In this document: one piece after another, positions 1 through 7,095 of the stretch
Layout: the number at the start of each line of letters is the position of its first letter
Numbering within the stretch: position 1 is the stretch's first letter
NCBI GenBank assembly: GCA_016291085.1
Contig: JAEEVW010000010.1
Span: forward strand, 40,053 to 104,052
DNA length: 64,000 nt
From: Prevotella sp.
GTDB lineage: Bacteria > Bacteroidota > Bacteroidia > Bacteroidales > Bacteroidaceae
Direction of reading: 5' to 3'
Notes under the pieces: model-generated
The model's input: the letters and a program-made list of their open reading frames with translations, nothing else
Databases searched by the model: none
What the model was told of the DNA's origin: nothing
Translations under genes and position numbers: made by a program

Positions 1-18
1 CTTTAAATAGATTGAATT

Positions 19-531
19 ATGAAAAGATTGATTTATGTTTTGTTCTTGATGGTCAGCCTTCAGTGTGCTGCTCAAGACGAGGTCGTTTTCCACAATGGTA
101 ACATTGCGAAAGGCAAGGTGAGTGAGGTGACAGAAATTAGCATTAAGTTTTGTTACGAGGGTGAGGATGCCATGAACATTATTGGCCGTGCTGCTATTGC
201 TGAGATACGTTTCGCTAGTGGACGCGTTCAGCAGATGTCACAGAAAATCTTCATCGAGTCAGAGAAAGACTGGGAGAAGGTGCGCATCGTCAACGACAAG
301 AACGAGGTGCTGGGACTGAAGTCGCTCGGACAGGTGGAAAAGCACTCTACGGGTACTTGGTCGTTCTCTACTACGGCAGGTCATTTCAGCGAGAAGACGA
401 TGAAGAAGATTCGCAAGGAGGCAGCAGCCCGTGGCGGATGTATCGTACTTCTGTTGAGTCAGCAGAGCCAGTCTGGCGGATTCTTCCAGGACGGTCACGC
501 TTCTATGACAGGCGAAATCTATACCTATTAA
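19..531 (+). CDS. Small secreted protein of unknown function
   Basis: I do not recognise this family. The 170-aa product begins with a short signal peptide (MKRLIYVLFLMVSLQCAAQ), so it is probably exported to the periplasm or cell surface. The rest is a compact mixed alpha/beta-looking domain of about 150 residues with a glycine-rich stretch near the C-terminus (RGGCIVLLL). The N-terminal part resembles the 'NG..KGKV' beta-rich segments common in small Bacteroidetes envelope proteins, but no catalytic motif is visible. It is first in a run of six co-directional small genes, with only 12 bp to the next, so co-transcription is likely. The promoter lies outside the window or in the first 18 bases. 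Confidence 0.75.
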   Translation: MKRLIYVLFLMVSLQCAAQDEVVFHNGNIAKGKVSEVTEISIKFCYEGEDAMNIIGRAAIAEIRFASGRVQQMSQKIFIESEKDWEKVRIVNDKNEVLGLKSLGQVEKHSTGTWSFSTTAGHFSEKTMKKIRKEAAARGGCIVLLLSQQSQSGGFFQDGHASMTGEIYTY

Positions 532-543
532 TATAATAAGGAT

Positions 544-1026
544 ATGAAAAAGATAGCATTCATTCTGATAGCTTTGGTGGCAAGTGTCTTCCAGACAAAC
601 GCCCAGGACAAGAAGTTACTTGTTGCAGGTACCGATGTCCCTGTTGTGGCAGTAACAAGCATTAATGCCAATGAACTGAAAGAGGGTCAGATGATAGAGC
701 TGGCTACTGCTGATGATGTGAAATTAGAATCGGGCGAGATAGCTATCCCCAAAGGTTCGCAGGTGTCAGCACGTGTGCGCACCTCGCTGAAACAGCGTTT
801 TCTGGTCAACGAGAAAAAGCGTATCGTCATTGACATTAAAGAGTTGAAACTGCCTAACGGCAAGAAAGTGGCTCTCGGTAATGGCGTTGTCAATTTCACT
901 GTCAGTAAGAATATTGGCGACATGGTGGGAGCACCGCTTAAGATCGTCTCGTCAAAGAAATATCTGATTCCTACTGATTATGTAATGCACGCCAAGGTGG
1001 AAGTGTCACAGGACATCAGTAAATAA
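544..1026 (+). CDS. Small secreted protein of unknown function
   Basis: A 160-aa protein with a clear signal peptide (MKKIAFILIALVASVFQTNAQ) and a mature part rich in beta-strand-like alternation. It includes a segment reading 'GEIAIPKGSQVSARV', which resembles the pilot-like or TrbI-like 'stable at a set value' domains of envelope proteins. That similarity is only an impression and no function is assigned. It follows the previous gene by 12 bp and is followed 26 bp later by a membrane protein, so the genes probably form one operon. There are no cysteines in the mature part and no membrane segment beyond the signal peptide. Confidence 0.75.
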   Translation: MKKIAFILIALVASVFQTNAQDKKLLVAGTDVPVVAVTSINANELKEGQMIELATADDVKLESGEIAIPKGSQVSARVRTSLKQRFLVNEKKRIVIDIKELKLPNGKKVALGNGVVNFTVSKNIGDMVGAPLKIVSSKKYLIPTDYVMHAKVEVSQDISK

Positions 1027-1052
1027 GTATTAATCACGGGGTTTGAAACTTG

Positions 1053-1538
1053 ATGCAAAACGACCCAATCCGTCCTGTCAAGAAACCCAGTGGTTGTCTA
1101 TACCATGCTGGCTGCCTGCTTACGGTAGCCAGCATGTTGCTGATATCATTTTTCGTGTATCTGATTTTTGATTCAGAAAAGCAGCTCGACAACAAACGTG
1201 CGGAATACAAAGCCTCGCAAATGGAATACGAGGAAGCAATGCAGGCTTACGAAGCTGACTCTGTGTACATGAAAGCCCAGTATCAGCGTATTCAGGCAGA
1301 GATAGATGCCGCCCAAGCCCGCAACGACTCATTGGCGGTTGCATCCCTGCAGGACAGTCTCAAACTTTACAGCGAACCCGAGTGGGTTCCTCGTGGAGCC
1401 ATAGGTGTCAACATCGGTGCAGCCTTTTTCGTTCTTTTCGCTGTGGTGATGCTCATTCCTCTGTCCATCGGCCTCCTCCTACTACTCGTCTATCGCCACC
1501 GTAAGCGCAAGTGGCTTTCATCAGCAAATAGTTTATAA
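1053..1538 (+). CDS. Membrane protein with two TM helices around a coiled coil
   Basis: The ORF track begins at a TTG at 1050, but an ATG lies one codon later and is the better start, giving 161 aa. The layout is: a short cytoplasmic N-terminus, one hydrophobic helix at about residues 25-42, a charged alanine/glutamate-rich coiled-coil region at about 45-110 (for example EYEEAMQAYEADS), a second long hydrophobic helix at about 120-150, and a basic tail (RHRKRK). Both ends should therefore be on the same side of the membrane, with the coiled coil exposed on the other. No known family was recognised. It sits in the small-gene cluster with 11 bp to the next gene. Confidence 0.7.
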   Translation: MQNDPIRPVKKPSGCLYHAGCLLTVASMLLISFFVYLIFDSEKQLDNKRAEYKASQMEYEEAMQAYEADSVYMKAQYQRIQAEIDAAQARNDSLAVASLQDSLKLYSEPEWVPRGAIGVNIGAAFFVLFAVVMLIPLSIGLLLLLVYRHRKRKWLSSANSL

Positions 1539-1549
1539 AGTGACATATC

Positions 1550-1846
1550 ATGACGAGACAGATTGAGAGAATCAAATTGATGGAGCAGCATTTGGACCAT
1601 GCTTCACAGGCAGTGATGCAACTGTCAGCAGCACTCGACGACTTTGCTGCTGCGCAGAAGGCCATCAGCGAACTTTCTGCCTATTATGGTAGCAAGGACT
1701 GGAAACAAGACTTTGCCGACGACGAGCAAGGCCTGTTGCCAAACGACTTAAAACGCGGCGTTCTTTCCGAAGATGCCATCTGGAACCTACTGAGCGACTG
1801 CAACGAGCTGAACGCCCGTATGCAGGAACTGCTCACAGCAAAATAA
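1550..1846 (+). CDS. DUF4298-like small cytoplasmic protein
   Basis: A 98-aa soluble protein without signal peptide or membrane segment. It is helical throughout and carries the pattern typical of the uncharacterised DUF4298 family. That pattern is an N-terminal helix with 'RIKLMEQHLDHA', a central 'ELSAYYGSKDWKQDFADDEQGLLPNDLKRGVLS' region (quoted in parts: YYGSKDW, DDEQGLLP, KRGVLSEDA) and a C-terminal helix. The family is widespread in Firmicutes and Bacteroidetes and has no established role. It lies 11 bp after the membrane protein and 11 bp before a secreted protein, so it is likely part of the same transcript. Confidence 0.75.
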   Translation: MTRQIERIKLMEQHLDHASQAVMQLSAALDDFAAAQKAISELSAYYGSKDWKQDFADDEQGLLPNDLKRGVLSEDAIWNLLSDCNELNARMQELLTAK

Positions 1847-1857
1847 GCATTTCAATT

Positions 1858-2307
1858 ATGAAGAGAAGATTTCTACTAGTTCTTTTTTCAGCAATTACTA
1901 TGTTTCTGTATGCTGAAAGCATTACTATAAAACAGAAAAGTGGCAACGAGACGGTTTTTGAGTTGTCTACCAATCCCGTCATTACCTTTTCTGGCGAAAA
2001 CATGGTTGTAACCAGCGAGGTTATTACTATCATGTTTCCTATTGATGATATTGACTGTTATGTTGTTGGCAATGCTGCTTCTGGGATAGAAGCGTTAACA
2101 GGTGCTCCTCAATATCGTGATGGACATATTATATTCCGAAATGTCAGCAATGGATTTTCTGCTTCGGTCTTTTCTATCGACGGCAAGAAAATAGGCCAGT
2201 ATAGCCCAAGTAGTGATGGCGTTCTTGAAATTAGTATTGAGAGTTTCCCAAAGGGAACCTATATTATCAGTACACCAAATAACAAAGTAAAAGTCATAAA
2301 CAAATAA
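1858..2307 (+). CDS. Secreted protein with C-terminal sorting-like domain
   Basis: A 149-aa protein with an N-terminal signal peptide (about residues 1-20). Its C-terminal 60 residues contain 'VFSIDGKKIGQY' and 'FPKGTYIIST', closely resembling the type A C-terminal sorting domain of Bacteroidetes type IX secretion substrates. In Prevotella-like gut species such domains are often vestigial, so surface secretion is an inference. The middle part has no recognised fold. It is followed 13 bp downstream by another small secreted protein starting with the same kind of 'KxGNETVFEL / KTDGSEIVIK' N-terminal segment. The pair may therefore be functionally linked. Confidence 0.75.
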   Translation: MKRRFLLVLFSAITMFLYAESITIKQKSGNETVFELSTNPVITFSGENMVVTSEVITIMFPIDDIDCYVVGNAASGIEALTGAPQYRDGHIIFRNVSNGFSASVFSIDGKKIGQYSPSSDGVLEISIESFPKGTYIISTPNNKVKVINK

Positions 2308-2320
2308 CGTAAAACAAGTC

Positions 2321-2803
2321 ATGAAAAGAATTACATTATTATTTGCATTGGTTTGCTTGTACCATATAGCAGTTTTTGGACAGAAAAAGTACGAAATGGT
2401 TATAGAGAAAACGGACGGTTCAGAGATCGTTATCAAAACCGAAGATATAGCTCGTACATACTTTCGCGAAATAGAAGAAAATAATAATAACGAAGGGGAT
2501 GGGGAACACGACGCAAGATTAATCGGAACATGGTGGGACGCTGACACAAAAGAGCCCTGCGGTTTTATATTTGAAGCTAATGGCAGATATTATTATGATG
2601 AGTGGAAATTGCCACAAGAGGGTTTCACAAATATAAACAGCCAAGGAACTTGGTCAACAAATGAAAATTTTATCACAACGGTTCGTGATGATGGGAAATC
2701 AGAAACATTGCGGTATGAATTCAGTAGTGATGGCCAGACCTTGTTCTTTTATGAACAAAGTAGTGAGGGTGAATCCTGTGAATATATTCTTGTCCGGATG
2801 TGA
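2321..2803 (+). CDS. Secreted lipocalin-like protein
   Basis: A 160-aa protein with a signal peptide ending at about residue 20 (FGQ). A short 'EIVIKTEDIARTYF' segment and an acidic asparagine-rich linker (EENNNNEGDGE) lead into a domain starting 'LIGTWWDAD', which has the GxW start and alternating strands of lipocalin-like calycin domains seen in many Bacteroidetes secreted proteins. No ligand can be inferred. It ends the small-gene cluster and a strong hairpin terminator follows 13 bp after the stop. The N-terminal segment resembles that of the previous gene. Confidence 0.75.
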   Translation: MKRITLLFALVCLYHIAVFGQKKYEMVIEKTDGSEIVIKTEDIARTYFREIEENNNNEGDGEHDARLIGTWWDADTKEPCGFIFEANGRYYYDEWKLPQEGFTNINSQGTWSTNENFITTVRDDGKSETLRYEFSSDGQTLFFYEQSSEGESCEYILVRM

Positions 2804-2816
2804 GTCACAAGCACGG

Positions 2817-2856
2817 AAAAAAGTGATCAGGGGCTTATTCCTCTGGTCACTTTTTC
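2817..2856 (+). terminator. Rho-independent terminator after small-gene cluster
   Basis: A 16-bp nearly perfect stem (AAAAAGTGATCAGGGG against CCTCTGGTCACTTTTT) with a 6-nt loop and a run of T residues on the plus strand. The leading A run makes it usable in both directions. It lies 13 bp after the lipocalin-like gene. Confidence 0.85.
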
Positions 2857-2864
2857 TTTGGTAT

Positions 2865-3070
2865 TTAGGGATTGTGGACCCAGACTTTGTGGGAGGCGGC
2901 GCCTTTGGCCTTGATGCCTGATTGGGAATCAGCGACGAGTTTGGAGAGTTCGCGAGAGGCGGAGCTGTAGCTGAGGCGATTGAGGTTGGCGTATTATCTC
3001 CTTTGCGTTGTTCAAATAGGGCCTTATAGGGTACAGGCCCCGTCCGAGCAAGGTGCAAGTGCCGTTGTGG
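2865..3070 (-). pseudogene. Frameshifted remnant of an unidentified gene
   Basis: On the minus strand, two adjoining reading frames give protein-like sequence if one shift is allowed near 2994. The first frame gives VPYKALFEQRKGDN and the second ANLNRLSYSSASREL, followed by SKLVADSQSGIKAKGAASHK and VWVHNP with a stop at 2865. Neither frame alone is a credible gene and no start or upstream domain is visible. I read it as the decayed C-terminus of a lost gene. The family was not recognised. The longer ORF 2699-3139 on the same strand is mostly a shadow. Confidence 0.3.
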
Positions 3071-3092
3071 GAGGGACAGAGAAGCCTTCTCG

Positions 3093-3180
3093 CAACCGTT
3101 TGCGTTAGCCCAAACAACCGTGCGCGTTAGCCCAAACAACCGTGCGCGTTAGCCCAAACGACCGTTCGCGTATACGCAAA
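3093..3180. repeat. 22-bp palindromic tandem array, four units
   Basis: Four contiguous 22-bp units at 3093, 3115, 3137 and 3159. The units keep the spacer (A/G)ACCGT and end in CAAA, while the core changes from TTTGCGTTAGCCCAAA to GCGTATACGC, a perfect palindrome in the last unit. A GAGAAGCCTTCTC palindrome lies immediately upstream. It shares period and spacer style with the arrays near 20.7 kb and 44 kb. The rest of the 2.80-3.39 kb gap holds the terminator, the gene remnant and a promoter. Confidence 0.85.
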
Positions 3181-3324
3181 AGCTAAAATCAAGTTTTTGT
3201 AAGGGGCACTGTTAGGGCGGGGTTGGGGCACCCTTTTTGGCAAACATAGCTCCCAAAAGCACCCTTTGTACAAAGGGGTTTCCCGCAATTGGGGCACATG
3301 GGGCATAGTTTTTTTGTTTTTTAT

Positions 3325-3355
3325 TTGTAGGATTCGCTGTTATGTTGTACCTTTG
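3325..3355 (+). promoter_or_regulatory. Bacteroidetes promoter for the BASS transporter
   Basis: TACCTTTG at 3348-3355 matches the Bacteroidetes -7 element (TAnnTTTG), with a TTG -33 element at 3325-3327 separated by 20 bp. The start codon is at 3389. Confidence 0.75.
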
Positions 3356-3388
3356 TGGCGAAAAGTGTTATCGGAGAAGGAATAAGGA

Positions 3389-4321
3389 ATGAAGAAACTC
3401 TGTCATTATATATCAGAATATATGGGCGTGCTGGTGCTGGCGGCTGCTTTGCTGGCATTGGTGTTCCCTGGGGTGCTGCAACAGGTGCGCCCGACGGTCA
3501 TCAATTATATGCTGGGCGTGGTGATGTTTGGAATGGGACTGACGCTGAACCTGCAAGATTTCAAGATTGTGTTCAGTCGCCCCAAAGATGTCATTATCGG
3601 TTGTCTGGCGCAGTTTACCGTCATGCCTTTGTTGGCGTGGGGACGGGCGCGACTCTTTTCGCTTGACGAGGCATTGGCGCTGGGTGTCGTGCTTGTTGGC
3701 TGTTGTCCTGGGGGTACGGCGTCGAACGTGATTACCTATCTGGCTAAAGGCGACTTAGCACTCTCCGTGGGAATGACAGGCGTTTCCACCTTGCTGGCCC
3801 CGTTGCTGACCCCTTTGTTGACGTGGGCTTTGGCTGGGAAAAGTGTCAATGTCGACGTGGTAGGTATGTTGTTGAGCATTCTCTGGGTGGTCATACTGCC
3901 TATTGTCGTCGGACTGATCATGAAAGGACTCTGGCCCAAGTTAACTGAGCGGGCAACGGACTATCTGCCTGCCTTCTCCTCAATAGCCATTGCACTGATA
4001 GTGGCCATCATCATTGCTGCCAACGCCAGCAAGCTGTTGGCAGGCGGACTGATTATCGTCCTTGTAGTGATGCTCCACAACATCTGTGGACTCACTCTTG
4101 GCTATCTGATAGGTCGTCTGCTGGGTTTGTCCGAATCCAAGAAACGAGCCATATCCATCGAGGTGGGTATGCAAAATTCAGGGTTGGCCAGCAGTCTGGC
4201 AACCCTGCACTTTGCGGCCTATCCGTTGGCCACTATTCCTGGCGCCATTTTCAGCGTATGGCATAACATCAGCGGAGCCATCGTGGCCCGCCTGTATACG
4301 CGAAACGGTGCCAACGACTAA
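3389..4321 (+). CDS. Bile acid:sodium symporter family (BASS) transporter
   Basis: A 310-aa inner-membrane protein with nine to ten hydrophobic segments. The family motifs are an N-terminal 'MLGVVMFGMGLTL', then 'GCCPGGTASNVITYLAKGD' and 'VGMQNSGLA', as in the ASBT/NTCP-like sodium symporter fold, where these crossover regions bind sodium. Bacterial members carry bile acids, pantoate or other organic anions, so the substrate is not predictable. The ATG at 3389 follows a good promoter. The larger ORF 3355 in another frame is a shadow. The gene converges on the SSS symporter and the two stop codons overlap by 4 bp (4318-4321). Confidence 0.9.
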   Translation: MKKLCHYISEYMGVLVLAAALLALVFPGVLQQVRPTVINYMLGVVMFGMGLTLNLQDFKIVFSRPKDVIIGCLAQFTVMPLLAWGRARLFSLDEALALGVVLVGCCPGGTASNVITYLAKGDLALSVGMTGVSTLLAPLLTPLLTWALAGKSVNVDVVGMLLSILWVVILPIVVGLIMKGLWPKLTERATDYLPAFSSIAIALIVAIIIAANASKLLAGGLIIVLVVMLHNICGLTLGYLIGRLLGLSESKKRAISIEVGMQNSGLASSLATLHFAAYPLATIPGAIFSVWHNISGAIVARLYTRNGAND

Positions 4322-5877
4322 CGTTGTTGTTCCTTCTTTTCTTCCAGATAGCCCCAGATGGTCAGTTCCTTGTCAGCCAGCGGAGTCTTAAACAGGAAAC
4401 TGGCCGCATAGCCAACGACGAGGACGATGAGGTGGCTGTAGACACCTAACATATATTTATGGTGGGTGAAGTTCCAATCGCCCAGGTCGAGCAGCGTCTG
4501 CTTCACGCCGTCGCCATCAATGTCGACTTTTGTGGATGTCAGCACAGCGTAGGCCGTATAGATGACAGCAGCCGCAATGCCAATGTAGAGGCCCTGTTTG
4601 TTGGCCCTGCGACTGAACAGTCCCAACACGAAGATGCCCACAATACCTGCTGAGAAGATGGCATAGAGCGAGAATAAAGCTCCCAAGATGCCTTCACCTC
4701 CCCAGAAGATGTAGAGACAGGCTACCCCAATGGCGCCAACACCCGAGGCAACGACCATCCACTTACCAAAACGCAGCTGTTGCTGGTCGGTAGCATCTTT
4801 CTTGAAGCGCTTGTAATAGTCTTGCACAGCGATAGCTGACAGACAGTTCAGGTCAGAATCCAACGACGAGATGGCCGCTGCTGCAAGGGCAGCAATGATG
4901 AGGCCACGAATACCAACAGGCAGTTCATGGGCAATGAAATAAGGAAATACCTCGTCCGCCTTGATGCCCTCAGGCAATAGGGGTGCCCCTTGTGCATGAT
5001 AGTAGGCAAAGAGCGCCGTACCGATGAACATAAACAGCGCCCAGATGGGAACACTCATCAGCACACCGATATAGGCAGCTTTCTTGGCCTCCTTGTCGTT
5101 TTTGGCAGCCAGATAACGCTGTACGATGGTCTGATCGGTGCCATATTTCTGCAAAGCATAGAAGATACCGTTGAGCACCATCACGAGGAACGTCAGTTGC
5201 GTGAGGTCCCAGTCGTAGGGGCCAAAGCTGATTTTGTTGTACTCAGAGGCAATGCGGAAAGTCTCTGCTGGTCCGCCATCAATGCCGAACAAGAGGATGC
5301 CGATACAGATGACGCCACCTCCGATGAGCAGGAATCCCTGTGCCACATCCATCCACACAATAGCTTCCATACCGCCAAACAGCGTCAGGATGATAATGGT
5401 AATACCCAGAATGAGTACTATACTATATATATTAATGTTAAGAAACGTCGCCAGTGCCATCGATACCAAGAAGAATACGGTTCCTGCCTTCGAGAAATGC
5501 CCCAGCGTGAAGGCAAACGACGAATAGAGGCGGGCAAAGAGTCCGAAGCGACGTTCGAAGTATTCGTAGGTTGACAGGCGGATGACCTTGCGGAACAGCG
5601 GTACGATGATGCCAATGAGTGCCAGTAGCACGATGGGCACCATCAGTCCCTGCACCAAAAGAATCCAATTGTCAGCATACGCAGCACCAGGATAGGCGAG
5701 GAATGTGACACTTGAAATCAGCGTGGCAAAGATGGATATACCCACAGCCCAGGCAGGAATCTTTCCTCCGCCAGCAAAGTATTGCGACGTGTCCTTTTGC
5801 TTGTGTGCAAAATATACACCTGTGCCTATTGCAGCCAGAATGGACAGCAGTACAATGACGTAATCTATGATATGCAT
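4318..5877 (-). CDS. Sodium:solute symporter (SSS family)
   Basis: A 519-aa integral membrane protein with about 13 hydrophobic helices and the SSS/SGLT signatures 'YFAGGGKIPAWAVGISIFAT' near residues 33-52 and 'SSLDSDLNCLSAIAVQDYY' near 345-365, the latter containing the serine/aspartate sodium-site region. It lies 41 bp downstream of an aldolase of the DapA/NanA family on the same strand, so I infer that the pair imports and cleaves a sugar acid such as a sialic acid or 2-keto-3-deoxy acid. The C-terminus overlaps the convergent BASS gene by 4 bp. A paralogous aldolase-symporter pair exists at 40.6-43.1 kb. Confidence 0.9.
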   Translation of the reverse strand: MHIIDYVIVLLSILAAIGTGVYFAHKQKDTSQYFAGGGKIPAWAVGISIFATLISSVTFLAYPGAAYADNWILLVQGLMVPIVLLALIGIIVPLFRKVIRLSTYEYFERRFGLFARLYSSFAFTLGHFSKAGTVFFLVSMALATFLNINIYSIVLILGITIIILTLFGGMEAIVWMDVAQGFLLIGGGVICIGILLFGIDGGPAETFRIASEYNKISFGPYDWDLTQLTFLVMVLNGIFYALQKYGTDQTIVQRYLAAKNDKEAKKAAYIGVLMSVPIWALFMFIGTALFAYYHAQGAPLLPEGIKADEVFPYFIAHELPVGIRGLIIAALAAAAISSLDSDLNCLSAIAVQDYYKRFKKDATDQQQLRFGKWMVVASGVGAIGVACLYIFWGGEGILGALFSLYAIFSAGIVGIFVLGLFSRRANKQGLYIGIAAAVIYTAYAVLTSTKVDIDGDGVKQTLLDLGDWNFTHHKYMLGVYSHLIVLVVGYAASFLFKTPLADKELTIWGYLEEKKEQQR

Positions 5878-5918
5878 TTCGATATTTCGTTATTTCGATA
5901 TTACGAACGGACTAAGCC

Positions 5919-6818
5919 TTAAATGGCCTGCGCTTTCAGGGTAATGGCTCGTTCTTCGAACATGGACAGACGCGTCAGCGGCATCAACATCCAAGGCTCG
6001 CAGAGCCCCTTGGTCTGCATCATCACCTTCAGGGCAGTAAGCGACTGTCCGAGGGTGCGGTCCTTTTGGTAGATCTTGGCAATCTCGTTTGTCTCATCTT
6101 GCAAACGGTTGGCTGTTTCCATATCGCCTGCAACGGCAGCCTCGAAGAGTTGTTGGAACATCTCAGGCACGAAGTTGCCCGTTGAAGGTACGATACCGTT
6201 ACCACCCAATTCCAACGAGTGGGCACTCTGGGCGGCCCATCCGCAGAAGTAGGCAAAGTCGTCGCGACCCTTGGCAATCTCGATACATTGTGCCATACGC
6301 TCCAAGTCGCGCTCCGAGTCCTTCAAACCCACGATGTTTGGATGGTCGGCCAATCTCTTAATCACATCTACAGGAATCGACATGTGAGTCGTCGCCAAAA
6401 TGTTATACAGCATCAGCGGACCCGTGATGCAGTCTGCCAACGTTTTATAATAATCGTACATCTGCTCTGGAGTCAGTGCATAGTAGGTGGGCAGGGTGGC
6501 TACAATGACGTCGGCGCCCAAAGCTGTATAGACCTCTGCTTGGCGCACTTGCTCGGCAAAACAGTTGCCCGTCAGGCCTGCATAGATTGTGATTCGCCCG
6601 TCGGCAGCCTTTACGGCAGTCTCCACAAAGAGTTGTCCGTCAGCCTGACTGACGCTGTTGCCTTCACCCGTGGTGCCCATCAGTAAAGGAGACACTCCTG
6701 AATGAGCAAAAAAGTCAATAATCCGTTTGACAGCCCCCAAGTCCAACTGTCCGTCTTGAGTGACAGGGGTCACCATTGGGACCACCACGCCACGATACTT
6801 GCTATTGTTCATATGCAC
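5919..6818 (-). CDS. DapA/NanA-family aldolase (sugar-acid lyase)
   Basis: A 299-aa class I aldolase of the dihydrodipicolinate synthase / N-acetylneuraminate lyase superfamily. Visible signatures are 'GTTGEGNS' (carboxylate-binding loop), 'LYNI' with the catalytic tyrosine near residue 140, and 'GLKDSERD' with the Schiff-base lysine near 168. The gene lies directly upstream of an SSS symporter in a minus-strand operon, away from lysine biosynthesis genes, which favours a catabolic role such as retro-aldol cleavage of a 2-keto-3-deoxy sugar acid to pyruvate. The exact substrate is unknown. The initial MHM offers two starts (6818 or 6812). No clear TAnnTTTG promoter was found upstream. Confidence 0.88.
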   Translation of the reverse strand: MHMNNSKYRGVVVPMVTPVTQDGQLDLGAVKRIIDFFAHSGVSPLLMGTTGEGNSVSQADGQLFVETAVKAADGRITIYAGLTGNCFAEQVRQAEVYTALGADVIVATLPTYYALTPEQMYDYYKTLADCITGPLMLYNILATTHMSIPVDVIKRLADHPNIVGLKDSERDLERMAQCIEIAKGRDDFAYFCGWAAQSAHSLELGGNGIVPSTGNFVPEMFQQLFEAAVAGDMETANRLQDETNEIAKIYQKDRTLGQSLTALKVMMQTKGLCEPWMLMPLTRLSMFEERAITLKAQAI

Positions 6819-6960
6819 TTTAATAATTTGTTGTTATCTGCTTATATATTAAAGACGTACGAGCGTGTGATTAGTAATCACTCTCTATGAATCTTCTTCT
6901 GTTAACGTTTTTTTGCAAATTATTTTAGAGGAAAAGTGTATCTAATTCGGGTAATATTTG

Positions 6961-6968
6961 TACCTTTG
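6961..6968 (+). promoter_or_regulatory. -7 element upstream of nrdD
   Basis: TACCTTTG followed by CA, 128 bp before nrdD. No convincing -33 TTTG at 19-21 bp; a TTTG instead touches the -7 element directly, as it does upstream of pta. Confidence 0.6.
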
Positions 6969-7023
6969 CAAGCGATTAGCGTTTACCGAAACGGGAAACT
7001 TTTTGAAAATTGAAAAACAAAAA

Positions 7024-7058
7024 GTTGTCCAAAACGGAACACTTTAAGGGAGGACAAC
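7024..7058 (+). promoter_or_regulatory. Leader inverted repeat upstream of nrdD
   Basis: GTTGTCC (7024-7030) is complementary to GGACAAC (7052-7058) within the transcribed leader, enclosing a 21-nt loop that contains GGGAGG. It could be an RNA hairpin or an operator. No known riboswitch was recognised. Confidence 0.4.
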
Positions 7059-7095
7059 CCTAAGTCAGTAACTAAATAAAAAGAGATATAATCAA

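Noticed and set aside
2661-2921. 86-aa plus-strand ORF across the terminator
   Set aside because: It overlaps the lipocalin-like gene in another frame and reads through a strong terminator.
2856-3388. Insertion sequence or transposase
   Set aside because: No transposase frame or terminal inverted repeats were found. The protein-like remnant does not show transposase motifs.
5919-6818. Lysine-biosynthesis DapA
   Set aside because: The fold and motifs are shared, but its place in an operon with a sodium symporter and the presence of a second such pair favour sugar-acid catabolism.
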